64,000 bases of DNA, from assembly GCF_020073745.1 (NCBI RefSeq), contig NZ_JAIRAU010000052.1:1-64000 (forward strand). Reading direction: 5' to 3'. Shown piece by piece: positions 26,558 through 34,949 of the stretch; the stretch's first letter is position 1; each line of letters opens with the position of its first letter. The notes under the pieces were generated by a model. That model searched no databases. It was not told the origin of the DNA and was given only the letters and a program-made list of their open reading frames with translations. This DNA comes from Nannocystis pusilla. Its GTDB lineage: Bacteria; Myxococcota_A; Polyangia; Nannocystales; Nannocystaceae. The position numbers were made by a program, and so were the translations under genes.

Positions 26558-29029
26558 GTGCTGTCGTTCGGCTCAGCAGGTCAACGGAGCGAATTGTTCG
26601 ACGAGCTGGAACGAGTGGGGCCGTTCCTGTTCTCGCTGCTCGAGAACATCCCGGACATCGTGTGCATGATCTCGGGCGACGGCGTGGTGCACTTCGTCAA
26701 CCGCGCTCGGCCCGACCGCGCCCCGCTCGAGATGGTCGGCGAGAGCATCTATGAATATTTGGCGCCCGAGTCGCACGAGGCCGCCCGGGCCTGCTTCGCC
26801 CGCGTGGTCGAGACGGGCTCGCCGGGGTTGTTCGAGGCGGCCGGCTTCTGCGGCCAGGGCGAGGCGGCACGCTTCGAGACGCGGGTCGGTCCGGTCGAGC
26901 ACGGCGGCCGCGTGGCCGCGCTGACGCTGATCGCCAGCGACATCACGCAGCGGATCGAGATGGACCGGCGGCTGCGGGACAGCCGCGACGCGCTCGAGTT
27001 CGCGATCGCGGCGACCGGCCTGGGTCTGTGGCACGTCGATGTCGAGACCCGCGAATTGGTGTGGGACGAGGGTACGCTGCGGATCTACGGCCGCACGGTC
27101 GCGCCGCGCGACTACCGGGCGGGGATCGAGGCCGTCCACCCCGACGATCGCGCCGTCGTCGACGCCGGGGTGCGCGAGAGCCTGAGCACGGGGACGTTCG
27201 CCGACCTCGAGTATCGCATCATCCGTCCCGACGGCGGCCTCGTGTGGGTGCTCGCCCGCGGGAAGGCCATCCGCGACGCGAGCGGTCGGGTCATGCGGCT
27301 GCTCGGCGGGGTCATCGACATCACGGCGCGCAAGCGGATCGAGGAGGCGCTGCAGAGCAGCGAGGCGCGCTACCGGACCTCGATCGCGGCGCTCGAGGAG
27401 GGCATCGTCCTGCAGGACGCCGAGGGCACGATCCACACCTGCAACGCCAGCGCCGAGCGACTCCTCGGCCTCACGCAGGCGCAGATGTGCGGGCGGACGT
27501 CGCTCGATCCGCGCTGGCGGTCGGTCCACGAGGATGGCTCGCCCTTCCCCGGCGACACGCACCCGGCGAGCGTCACGCTCAGCACCGGCGAGCCGCAGTC
27601 GGGGGTGATCATGGGCGTCCACAAGCCCGGCGGCGAGCTGACGTGGATCTCCATCAATTCGCGGCCGCTGTTCCTGTCGGGGCCGACCGCGCCGAGCGCG
27701 GTGGTGACCTCGTTCTTCGACATCACCGAGCGCAAGCGGGCCGAGGCCGAGAACGCGCGGCTGCTGGCCGAAGAGCGGGCGGCGAGGTCGCGCGCCGACC
27801 TGCTGGCCGAGACCAGCAAGCTGCTGGCCTCGTCGCTCGACGTCGTCAGCGCGCTCGAGGAGGTCGTCCACCGCTGGGTGACGAGCGCCGCCGACCTGGC
27901 GCTCGTCGAGCTGCTCGACGAATGGGGCGAGTTCGGGCCCGCGCACGCGATCGCGATCGCGGCCGACGACGCGACGATCGAGGCGCCTTACCTCGAGCTG
28001 CGGCGGCGGGCGCAGTCCGAGCATTGTCCCCTGACCGAGGTCGTGCGCGAGGCCGCGGTGCGCCTCGTCGCCGGTCGCGGCGACGGCGTGGCCGACCCGC
28101 TGCCGGGGCTCCCGGCCGGCGAGGGCCTGGCCGAACGCATGCGCTATCGCTCGACGGTGATGATCCCGCTGACCGCCCGGGCCGAGCCGCTCGGGCTGCT
28201 GGTGCTCGCCGCGCGCACGCGGACGTTCGGCCCCGACGACCTCGCGCTCGGCGAGGAGCTCGGGCTGCGGATCGCCCAGGCCCTCGACGTCGCCCGCCTG
28301 TACGGCGAGATGCAGACATCGCTGCAGAAGCGCGACGAGTTCATCGCCGTGGCCTCGCACGAGCTGCGGACGCCGCTGACGCCGGTGGTGCTGCAGCTCG
28401 GGCGCCTGGTGCAGCAGACCCGGCGCAGCGACGCGCTGGCCAGCGCCGAGGTCGAGCCCAAGCTGGAGCGGATGCAGCGGCAGATCGATCGCATGCAGCG
28501 GCTCATCGAGGAGCTGCTGGACGTCTCGCAGATCACCCGCGGTCACCTCCACCTCGAGCTCGAGGACCTCGACCTCGTCCCACTCGTGCGCGAGACGGTC
28601 GACGGCTTCGCCGACAACCTGGCGCGCGCGGGCTGCCGGTTGCACCTCGAGATGCCGCCCGAGCTGCGCGGCCGCTGGGACCGCACGCGCATCGAGCAGA
28701 TCATCGGCAACCTGCTCTGCAACGCGATGAAGTACGGCGCGGCCCAGCCGATCGACGTGATCGTCCGCGAGGAAGAGGACGACCGGGTGTCGCTGTCGGT
28801 GGCCGACCGCGGGATCGGGATCTCGCTGCAAGACCAGGCGCGGGTGTTCCAGCGGTTCGAGCGTGCGGTGTCGGAGCGGCACTACGGCGGATTCGGCCTC
28901 GGGCTGTGGATCACCCGCCACGTCGTCGAGGCGATGGGCGGGACGATCAGCCTGACGAGCACCCCGGGCGTCGGCTCGACCTTCTGCGCGTGCATCCCCC
29001 GCCACGGACCGCCCGCGGCGACGACTTGA
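26558..29029 (+). CDS. PAS-PAS-PAS-GAF hybrid sensor histidine kinase
   Basis: An 823-residue soluble sensor kinase: three PAS domains (about residues 25-130, 145-265, 275-395, each ending in an ITxRKR/ITERKR linker), a GAF domain (about 420-575), the HisKA helix with phospho-acceptor His near 600 in VASHELRTPLTP, and a HATPase_c domain with N-box NLLCNAMKYG, DRGIGI, GFGLGLWI and GVGSTF. There is no membrane segment or receiver domain, so it phosphorylates a response regulator encoded elsewhere. The GTG at 26558 has an AGG eight bases upstream; the frame is open further upstream, so the start is uncertain. Confidence 0.88.
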   Translation: MLSFGSAGQRSELFDELERVGPFLFSLLENIPDIVCMISGDGVVHFVNRARPDRAPLEMVGESIYEYLAPESHEAARACFARVVETGSPGLFEAAGFCGQGEAARFETRVGPVEHGGRVAALTLIASDITQRIEMDRRLRDSRDALEFAIAATGLGLWHVDVETRELVWDEGTLRIYGRTVAPRDYRAGIEAVHPDDRAVVDAGVRESLSTGTFADLEYRIIRPDGGLVWVLARGKAIRDASGRVMRLLGGVIDITARKRIEEALQSSEARYRTSIAALEEGIVLQDAEGTIHTCNASAERLLGLTQAQMCGRTSLDPRWRSVHEDGSPFPGDTHPASVTLSTGEPQSGVIMGVHKPGGELTWISINSRPLFLSGPTAPSAVVTSFFDITERKRAEAENARLLAEERAARSRADLLAETSKLLASSLDVVSALEEVVHRWVTSAADLALVELLDEWGEFGPAHAIAIAADDATIEAPYLELRRRAQSEHCPLTEVVREAAVRLVAGRGDGVADPLPGLPAGEGLAERMRYRSTVMIPLTARAEPLGLLVLAARTRTFGPDDLALGEELGLRIAQALDVARLYGEMQTSLQKRDEFIAVASHELRTPLTPVVLQLGRLVQQTRRSDALASAEVEPKLERMQRQIDRMQRLIEELLDVSQITRGHLHLELEDLDLVPLVRETVDGFADNLARAGCRLHLEMPPELRGRWDRTRIEQIIGNLLCNAMKYGAAQPIDVIVREEEDDRVSLSVADRGIGISLQDQARVFQRFERAVSERHYGGFGLGLWITRHVVEAMGGTISLTSTPGVGSTFCACIPRHGPPAATT

Positions 29030-29054
29030 TTCGCGATTGCTCGCGGTCGCGAGG

Positions 29055-29072
29055 GCCCGCGCGAAAGCGGGC
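29055..29072. terminator. Hairpin after histidine kinase gene
   Basis: GCCCGC-GCGAAA-GCGGGC: a perfect 6-bp GC stem with a 6-nt loop, 26 bp after the stop and between convergent genes. There is no U-tract, so it is a weak or factor-assisted terminator at best. Confidence 0.4.
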
Positions 29073-29172
29073 GAGTCGACGCATTGGCGCGCCGTGACGC
29101 TTGTTTGCTGCCTGTCTTGACGCGCGACCGGTGTGTGATTGCCTCGCGGCGGTCGTTCGCGGGCGCGATAGG

Positions 29173-29793
29173 TCAGAATCGGGCGCCGAGGACGAGGGTG
29201 CCGCCGTCGAGGAAGCGGGTGGGCGCGACGCCGAGACGCAGCCGCTTCCCGAGCCTGAAGCCGTCGGCGCCGACTCGCTGCGGAAGCCGGCCGTCGCGCA
29301 CGTACTGCACCGTGCCGACGATGGCCATCGTCAGCGCCGACAACTGCAAGACCCCCGGCAGCGCGATCAAGGACCGTATTCCGTGTTTCCACCCCGCGGG
29401 GATCGCCATGAAGGGGCCGACGACCGGGATGTACAGCCGGTAGACGCGTGGGTCGGTCTCGGGTTCCGAGTAGCAGCTCGACTCGAAGCAATACCCCGCG
29501 TCGGGGCCACCGGAAACGTCGACCGTCGTGATCGCGGTGGCGCCTACAGTGGCGAGATAGAACGCGCCGAATACGGTCCAGCCGGCGATCATCAGGCCCT
29601 TGCGGCGGATTCGCGGCGCGGGGGGCGGGGGGAGCGGGCCTGCGGAGGGCAACGCGTAATAGGACCCCGGCGGCTCCGTCGATGGCGTTTGGACCATGTC
29701 CAGAGGAGCATGTGGTGCAGGAGCGGCGAGCGCGTCGGCGGGCGTGAGGCCGAGGGCGAGCGAGACGGCGAGCGGCGCGGCGCGGTGGTGCAC
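29173..29793 (-). CDS. Exported membrane protein of unknown function
   Basis: A 206-residue protein from a GTG at 29793, which puts a clean signal peptide (APLAVSLALGLTPADALA) at the N-terminus. After a Pro-rich linker there are two hydrophobic helices (about residues 73-95 and 140-160) and a C-terminal strand LDGGTLVLGARF ending in Phe, as in outer-membrane-associated proteins. It resembles the myxobacterial proteins with a Pro-rich linker and paired helices, such as the one at 39392-40165. The repeat pair at 29694-29713 is translated in frame just after the signal peptide. A longer ATG start (29844) is possible. Confidence 0.6.
   Translation of the reverse strand: MHHRAAPLAVSLALGLTPADALAAPAPHAPLDMVQTPSTEPPGSYYALPSAGPLPPPPAPRIRRKGLMIAGWTVFGAFYLATVGATAITTVDVSGGPDAGYCFESSCYSEPETDPRVYRLYIPVVGPFMAIPAGWKHGIRSLIALPGVLQLSALTMAIVGTVQYVRDGRLPQRVGADGFRLGKRLRLGVAPTRFLDGGTLVLGARF
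29694..29713 (+). repeat. 14-bp RCATGY array, 2 units, in a gene
   Basis: CCATGT 29694 and GCATGT 29708, 14 bp apart, inside the exported protein gene. The spacer is oriented on the plus strand although the gene is on the minus strand. Confidence 0.65.
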
Positions 29794-30065
29794 GACAGGC
29801 CCCGAAGCTGCCCCGAGCGTGCCCCGGGGCCGCGACCGCGTCAAGCGCGTACGCGGTCATGTTCCTCGTTCGACAGCGGGAGCCTCGGAGGGCCCGGCCG
29901 TAAACCACCGACAGCGGGTGTGCTCGACATCGGTGCGCGGCTGCCGATCGCGGGTCTCAGCCCGGCGCGGTGCAGCACACCGCGGTGACCGTCGCCGCCG
30001 CTCGATACCGGACACGTCCCGGCAATCGCCTTCCCGCGAGCGCGTGTCCAGTGTAGCATGACGGG

Positions 30066-31001
30066 ATGAATTGCTGGCTTCGGACTCGCTGCGCTCCCGC
30101 TCTTTGCTGTTTGTTCACTGTCGCCGTCGCCTGCGGTCCGACCCCGGCCAGCGAGACGACGGCCGACACCTCGAGCGGCACCACGCCCGCGGAGTCGAGC
30201 AGCGGCGGCACTCTCACGGGGCCGACGACGGGTACGAGCGAGACGAACGCGACGACGCTCGCACCGACGAGTACGACGACGAGCGGCACGACCGGCGAAC
30301 CGACGGGCACGACGACGGTCGACCCGACGGGTGCGACCACGGCGATCTCGACGACCGGGCCCGGCACGGGATCGACCACCGAGTCGGTGGATTCGACGAC
30401 GACGGCCGGGTCCAGCAGCAGCAGCACGACGTCCGACACCGGGCTCCCGGCGGTCTGCCCGACGGCCGTCGATTGTCTGCCGGTGTTCTTCGAGGACGAG
30501 AACGGCCAAGATACGGACGAGGTGTCGGGCTGATTGCTGTGCAACGAAAGGACCGTGTATTACCGCGAGGTGGCGCTGGACTGCGCCCACGAGGTGTTCT
30601 GGCCGGCCTGTGACGGCCAGCCGGGTAGCTGTGCCACCGACGCCGACTGTCCCGGCAACGAGGTGTGCGCCGATGTTTGGGGGTCGTGCGAGTGCGAGAG
30701 TCAATGCATGTCGGACAGCGATTGCGAGGACGGCCAGATCTGCATGTGCGCCGGCGGGGGTAACGGCGGCTGGCTCGCGCTCAAGAACTGGTGCGTGCCG
30801 GCCGGCTGCGCCGGGCCCGAGGACTGCGCCGACGAGTGCGGCTGCCGCGGCTCCCAGTTCTTCTGCGGCACGCTCGATATGGCCGCCTGCCCGACGCCAG
30901 CCGACGAGTGCCACGACAACGCCGATTGCGGCGGCCAGAACTGCGCGTGGGAGCCCCAGGAGCAGCGCTGGACCTGCCAGGAGTGGGGCTTCTGCGAGTG
31001 A
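30066..31001 (+). CDS. Cys-rich lipoprotein with in-frame TGA, candidate selenoprotein
   Basis: One continuous frame of 311 codons with a single TGA at 30531-30533. Before it are a signal peptide with lipobox VAVACG and a long Thr/Ser-rich linker, typical of this genome, ending ...CPTAVDCLPVFFEDENGQD. After it are about 155 residues of Cys-rich sequence (LLCNERTVYYREV, then CATDADCPG and CESQCMSDSDC-type loops). Neither half makes sense alone: the first is a linker without a domain, the second a domain without a signal. The TGA sits where Cys would complete C-x-x-C, giving TGA-Leu-Leu-Cys. The codons just after it (TTG, GAA, AGG, TAT) are unusual for this GC-rich genome, as if constrained. 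Alternatives are a nonsense mutation or a sequencing error. Confidence 0.7.
30531..30533 (+). other. In-frame TGA, possible selenocysteine codon
   Basis: TGA followed in frame by Leu-Leu-Cys. The only hairpin I found in the usual bacterial SECIS window is short: UUACC/GGUGG with a GCGA loop, about 27-40 nt downstream. This is inconclusive. Confidence 0.45.
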
Positions 31002-31316
31002 ACCGGCGATACCGGGCGATGCCCCGTTCGCGCGGGGCCATGCGTCCACAATTCAGGAGCGACAGGTAGATATGGGGTCGCGGGCCGTTCACCCGGTGCC
31101 ACGATAGGATGACAACCTCGTCATGCGCCGAGGCTGGCATTGGGCCCGGGTGCGAAAGCGCTCGGAGTTGCCAGCGGCGCCTGTCCTCGTGAGGTTTATA
31201 GGGGGGTCGTCCGGCGAACCGCGCCGCTGCGCCCGTAGCTGCCCGAGAGGCGCCCGGGCCGTACTCGCAGGTGCACTCGACATCGGGCCTCGCGTCTGGA
31301 TATGGTGTGGGGGACC
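31002..31316. other. Intergenic gap
   Basis: About 315 bp between co-directional lipoprotein genes; no gene or array seen. Confidence 0.4.
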
Positions 31317-32438
31317 ATGCGATACCCCTCGACTGCTCGTCTCTGTACTGCGCTGCTCGTCGTCGCCTGCGGCGAGACTGACGACAACCGGAACCCGCAA
31401 CAGACGTCTGCGGGCTCGATCACGGCGGTCCCGGGGATCACGGTGACCGCGCCGGGGACCAGCGAGACGACGGATCCGGGCGGGACGATGGGGGGGACCT
31501 CGGACTCGGGCGAGGTGACGGAGACGTCGCCGGCCAACCCGACGGGCAGCGAGGGGGTCAAGTTCGACGTCGGCGAGGAATCCGGCGGTATCGACCCCAA
31601 CCCGATGACGGGCGAGCCGATGGGCGGCTGTCAGAAGATCGACTTCCTGTTCGTGGTCGACAACTCGGGCTCGATGGCGGAGGAGCAGGCGGCCCTGGCC
31701 GCCAGCTTCGACGGCTTCATCACGTCGATCCAGAACACCGTGATGGCGGAGGACTACCACATCATGGTGATCGACACGGACGCGGGGAACGCGTTCCTGC
31801 AGGAGTGCCTGGTGCTCTGCTCGTTCTTCCCCGAGTGCGAGGGCTACCCGTGCAACAACCTGCCGCAGCCGACCGGCTGCGACGCGTCGCTCGGGGTCGG
31901 GCTCACCAAGGACCCGAGCGACAACGAGTGCGGGATCGTCGGCGGCAACCGCTACATGGTCGACGGCCAGCCGAACCTCGCCAGCACCTTCGAGTGCGTG
32001 GCCAAGGTCGGGACCAACGGCGACGGCAGCGAGCGGCCGATGGAGGCGATGGTGACGGCGGTGGGGACGCTCAACAACGCCGGTCAGTGCAACGAGGGCT
32101 TCCTGCGCAAGGACGCGCTGCTGGTCGTCACGTTCATCACCGACGAGGAGGACGACGCGGAGTCGAACGGCAACCCCGTCGGCTGGAACGCGGCGCTGGT
32201 GGCGGCCAAGTACGGGCTCGAGCAGAACATCGTGGTCCTCGGCCTCATCGGCGACCCCGACCAGCCGAACCCGGTGTGCACCGGCCAGGCCGAGGCGTCG
32301 CCGCGGCTGCGACAGTTCGCCGAGTCGTTCACGTACGGCAGCTGGGGCTCGATCTGCTCGCCCGACTACGCGCCGTTCTTCGACGCGGCGGTCAGCGTGA
32401 TCGACACGGCCTGCGAGCAGTTCGAGCCGCCGGGCTGA
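31317..32438 (+). CDS. VWA-domain lipoprotein
   Basis: A 373-residue predicted lipoprotein. The signal LLVVACGE has its lipobox at about residue 18, followed by a Thr/Ser/Gly linker to about 80. The rest is a von Willebrand factor A domain with the MIDAS start FLFVVDNSGSMAEEQ (DxSxS, about residues 113-125) and a later acidic TFITDEEDD segment that fits the metal site. Inserted Cys-rich loops (CLVLCSFFPECEGYPC) suggest a disulphide-bonded surface protein. VWA domains bind protein partners through a divalent metal. Family members are multiplied in myxobacteria; the ligand is unknown. Confidence 0.85.
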   Translation: MRYPSTARLCTALLVVACGETDDNRNPQQTSAGSITAVPGITVTAPGTSETTDPGGTMGGTSDSGEVTETSPANPTGSEGVKFDVGEESGGIDPNPMTGEPMGGCQKIDFLFVVDNSGSMAEEQAALAASFDGFITSIQNTVMAEDYHIMVIDTDAGNAFLQECLVLCSFFPECEGYPCNNLPQPTGCDASLGVGLTKDPSDNECGIVGGNRYMVDGQPNLASTFECVAKVGTNGDGSERPMEAMVTAVGTLNNAGQCNEGFLRKDALLVVTFITDEEDDAESNGNPVGWNAALVAAKYGLEQNIVVLGLIGDPDQPNPVCTGQAEASPRLRQFAESFTYGSWGSICSPDYAPFFDAAVSVIDTACEQFEPPG

Positions 32439-32820
32439 GGCCGGCCGGCGAGGGGAGCGGTCCTCCACGAACACGAGCCGCAGGTCTTGATCGCCCTCGC
32501 GTACTCGCCGCGAGGTCGCTCTCTCTGCGGGGGTCGACGAAAACACGGACAGCGGCGATGGCAGTTCGCGGTCTCGGGGGCGCGAGGAGCGGCCTGGCGG
32601 TGTGCGCCGATTCGTGGTCTCGCTCGCCGGGCGTTTGCCCCGCGCCCGGCGGGCCGCGGTGAATCGGTCGAGATCATCGTCGCCGGTCGCTCGACGACGA
32701 GGGCGGCGAGTCGCCCGGGAGCGATGTACCAGTGGCGCCCGAGAGCCGCGGCGTCCGCGGCGCCGCCGCGGCGGTCGCGTGAACTTGCGGCGCTGCCGGA
32801 CGCGAGGATACTCCTCGACG
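32439..32820. other. Intergenic gap
   Basis: About 380 bp without a supported gene; the histidine kinase frame is open through part of it but Arg-rich and unlike the family. Confidence 0.4.
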
Positions 32821-34296
32821 ATGATGGACCGGCAGCACCTGCTGGAGTTCACGCATGAGGCCGTCATTGCGCTCGATGAAGCGGAGCGCATCACGTTCTG
32901 GAACCGCGGCGCCGAGCGGTTGTACGGCTGGGCCGCCGCCGAAGCGCTGGGCCAGCGCTTGCCGGATCTCCTCGGCGCCGAGGCATTGCGCGACGCGTCG
33001 GTCGCCTTGCGGTCGCTCGGGGGCGGAGAGACGCTGACGCGCGAGTTCGTGTCGCGGCGGAAGGACGGGACGACGAGGTGGGTCGAGGGCAACCGGCGCG
33101 CCCTCGTCGACGACGCGGGCCGGCTCGTCGGTTGCGTGGCGGTGCATCGAGACGTCACCGCCCGGAGGCTCGCCGAGACCAAGCTGCGCGAGAGCGAGGC
33201 CCGGATGCGCGCGCTCGTCGACGCCTCGCCGCTCGGCATCTCGGTCATGGACCTCGCGGGCCATCCCGTGTTCTACAACCCCAGGTGCGAGGAGCTGCAG
33301 GGCCGGAGCTATGCCGAGTCCCGGGGCCGGGGCTGGACGGAGGCGATCCATCCCGAGGACCGTGAGTGGGTGGTGTCGTCCTGGTACGGGGCCGCGAGCG
33401 GGGGACAGCCGTGGGCCGAGACCTACCGCTTTTTGCATCGAGACGGCCGCGTGGTCTGGGTGAGCGGCCGCGCGGCGCCGATGTTCGTCGAGGGCGAGCC
33501 GGTCGGCTACGTCGGCACGCTCGAAGACATCACGGCGCTGAAGCAGGCGGAGGCGGACCGCGAGCGGCTGCTCACCGCCGAGCACGAATTGCGTGTGCAC
33601 GCGGAGCGAGCCACCCGCCAACGCGACGAGACGCTGGCCGTCGTCGCGCACGACCTGCGCAACTTCATCAGCGCGATCTTGCTGTCCGTGGCCCGCCTCG
33701 AGCGGCCGACCCTCGCGGAGGACGAGCGCGCCCGGCGAGTCAGCGCCATCAAGCGCTCCGCGGAGGCGACGGAGCGCCTCATCCGCGACCTGCTCGATGT
33801 CTCGAGGATCGAGGCGGGCACCTTCGCCATCGAACCCGCCCCGGTCGACTTCGCCGCGCTGTTCCGCGGGGTCGTCGAGCTCATGCAGCCGCGAGCCATC
33901 GAGCGGGGGGTCGCGCTGGAGTACGTGATCGCCGACGGCGATCTGACGGTGCGCGGCGATCGCAGCCGGCTCACGCAGGTGCTCCTGAACCTCCTCGACA
34001 ACGCGCTCAAGTTCACGCCGGCCGAGGGGCGGGTGAGCCTGCGGGCCCGCCGGATCGCAGGCCAGGTGGAGGTCACGGTCGAGGACACGGGCCTGGGGAT
34101 CGAGGCGGAGGTCCTGCCGCACATCTTCGACCGCTACTGGCAGGTCCATCGCACCTCCCGCGCCGGCGCCGGCCTGGGGCTGGCGATCGCCAAGGGCATC
34201 ATCCAGGCGCACGGCGGCGAGATCTGGGCCGAGAGCACCCCGGGACGCGGGACGGCGCTCCGCTTCACTGTACCCGGTGCTCCCGCGCCGGCGTGA
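32821..34296 (+). CDS. PAS-PAS sensor histidine kinase
   Basis: A 491-residue soluble kinase: PAS 1 (about residues 1-115, TFWNRGAERLYGW), PAS 2 (about 125-245, ending VGYVGTLEDITALKQAE), and a HisKA helix with His near residue 276 in VVAHDLRNFISAI. The HATPase_c domain has LLNLLDNALKFTP, EDTGLGI, GLGLAIAKGI and TPGRGTALRF. All kinase boxes are intact. No receiver or response regulator is adjacent. The start is the first of two adjacent ATG-coded Met (32821/32824), with AGGA 12 bases upstream. Four 14-bp repeat units follow 70 bp after its stop. Confidence 0.88.
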   Translation: MMDRQHLLEFTHEAVIALDEAERITFWNRGAERLYGWAAAEALGQRLPDLLGAEALRDASVALRSLGGGETLTREFVSRRKDGTTRWVEGNRRALVDDAGRLVGCVAVHRDVTARRLAETKLRESEARMRALVDASPLGISVMDLAGHPVFYNPRCEELQGRSYAESRGRGWTEAIHPEDREWVVSSWYGAASGGQPWAETYRFLHRDGRVVWVSGRAAPMFVEGEPVGYVGTLEDITALKQAEADRERLLTAEHELRVHAERATRQRDETLAVVAHDLRNFISAILLSVARLERPTLAEDERARRVSAIKRSAEATERLIRDLLDVSRIEAGTFAIEPAPVDFAALFRGVVELMQPRAIERGVALEYVIADGDLTVRGDRSRLTQVLLNLLDNALKFTPAEGRVSLRARRIAGQVEVTVEDTGLGIEAEVLPHIFDRYWQVHRTSRAGAGLGLAIAKGIIQAHGGEIWAESTPGRGTALRFTVPGAPAPA

Positions 34297-34366
34297 CCCC
34301 GGGTGAATGTCGATCCACGGTCGTCGGGCGACGTCGTGCGGCGCTCGTGTCGACGCACCGTCGAGT

Positions 34367-34414
34367 CCATGTATTTTATGACATGTCGCAATGGACATGC
34401 CTGAATAGACACGT
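34367..34414 (+). repeat. 14-bp RCATGY array, 4 units
   Basis: CCATGT 34367, ACATGT 34381, ACATGC 34395 and ACACGT 34409 at exact 14-bp steps, in the AT-richest stretch between the kinase gene and the small membrane protein gene (convergent). Confidence 0.85.
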
Positions 34415-34564
34415 ACACAGACGGACGCGCTCCGTCGTCGCGGGGAGCATGGGCGAAGCCTCGCGCGATTCACACGGCGGGCCACGAAACCGCGCCGGCG
34501 TGCGCGCTCGAGTGCCACGAATTGTCGATCGACGACGAGGATCGGACGGCCGTCGACGCGCGGC

Positions 34565-34789
34565 TCACCGGTGCGCCCGGTGTGGGTATTCGTGGGGGTC
34601 GGTGCGGGCGAGGCGGTGGACCGATTCGTTGTGCGCCCTGGCCAGCGCGTCCTTGCTGGCAGCCAGCGCGCGGCTGGCGTCGGCGATGTTGACGACGGTC
34701 ATGTAGAGGACGAGGAACACGGCGATGGCGCCGAGGAGGCCGCCGACCGAGAACCGATGAGTCGTGGGGCGCGGGTTCCGGGACGTCAT
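34565..34789 (-). CDS. Small single-pass membrane protein
   Basis: A 74-residue frame with a basic N-terminus (MTSRNPRPTTHRF), one clear transmembrane helix (VGGLLGAIAVFLVLYMTVV, about residues 15-33), and a soluble helical tail rich in Ala, Arg and His. This is the layout of a real small inner-membrane protein rather than an antisense artefact. No family recognised. Confidence 0.55.
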   Translation of the reverse strand: MTSRNPRPTTHRFSVGGLLGAIAVFLVLYMTVVNIADASRALAASKDALARAHNESVHRLARTDPHEYPHRAHR

Positions 34790-34949
34790 GGGATTGCTCG
34801 TGGAATCTCCAGGGTAGTCGCCGGGTGAGCGTCGTCAGCTAAAAATACTCTCAACATTCGCGAGCGAGCCCCGCGTGGCCAAGAGGCCCTCGAGCGGCCT
34901 CGGGGCGCGGCGGGGCGGGCGCGGCGCCGTGTCGGCCTCGCCTCCTCGG

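Noticed and set aside
26573..29908. 1111-residue open frame on the minus strand
   Set aside because: Antisense shadow of the PAS histidine kinase gene; low-complexity composition.
30534..31001. Separate gene starting with TTG right after the TGA
   Set aside because: It has no RBS or signal and continues the same frame and protein type, so one interrupted or recoded gene fits better.
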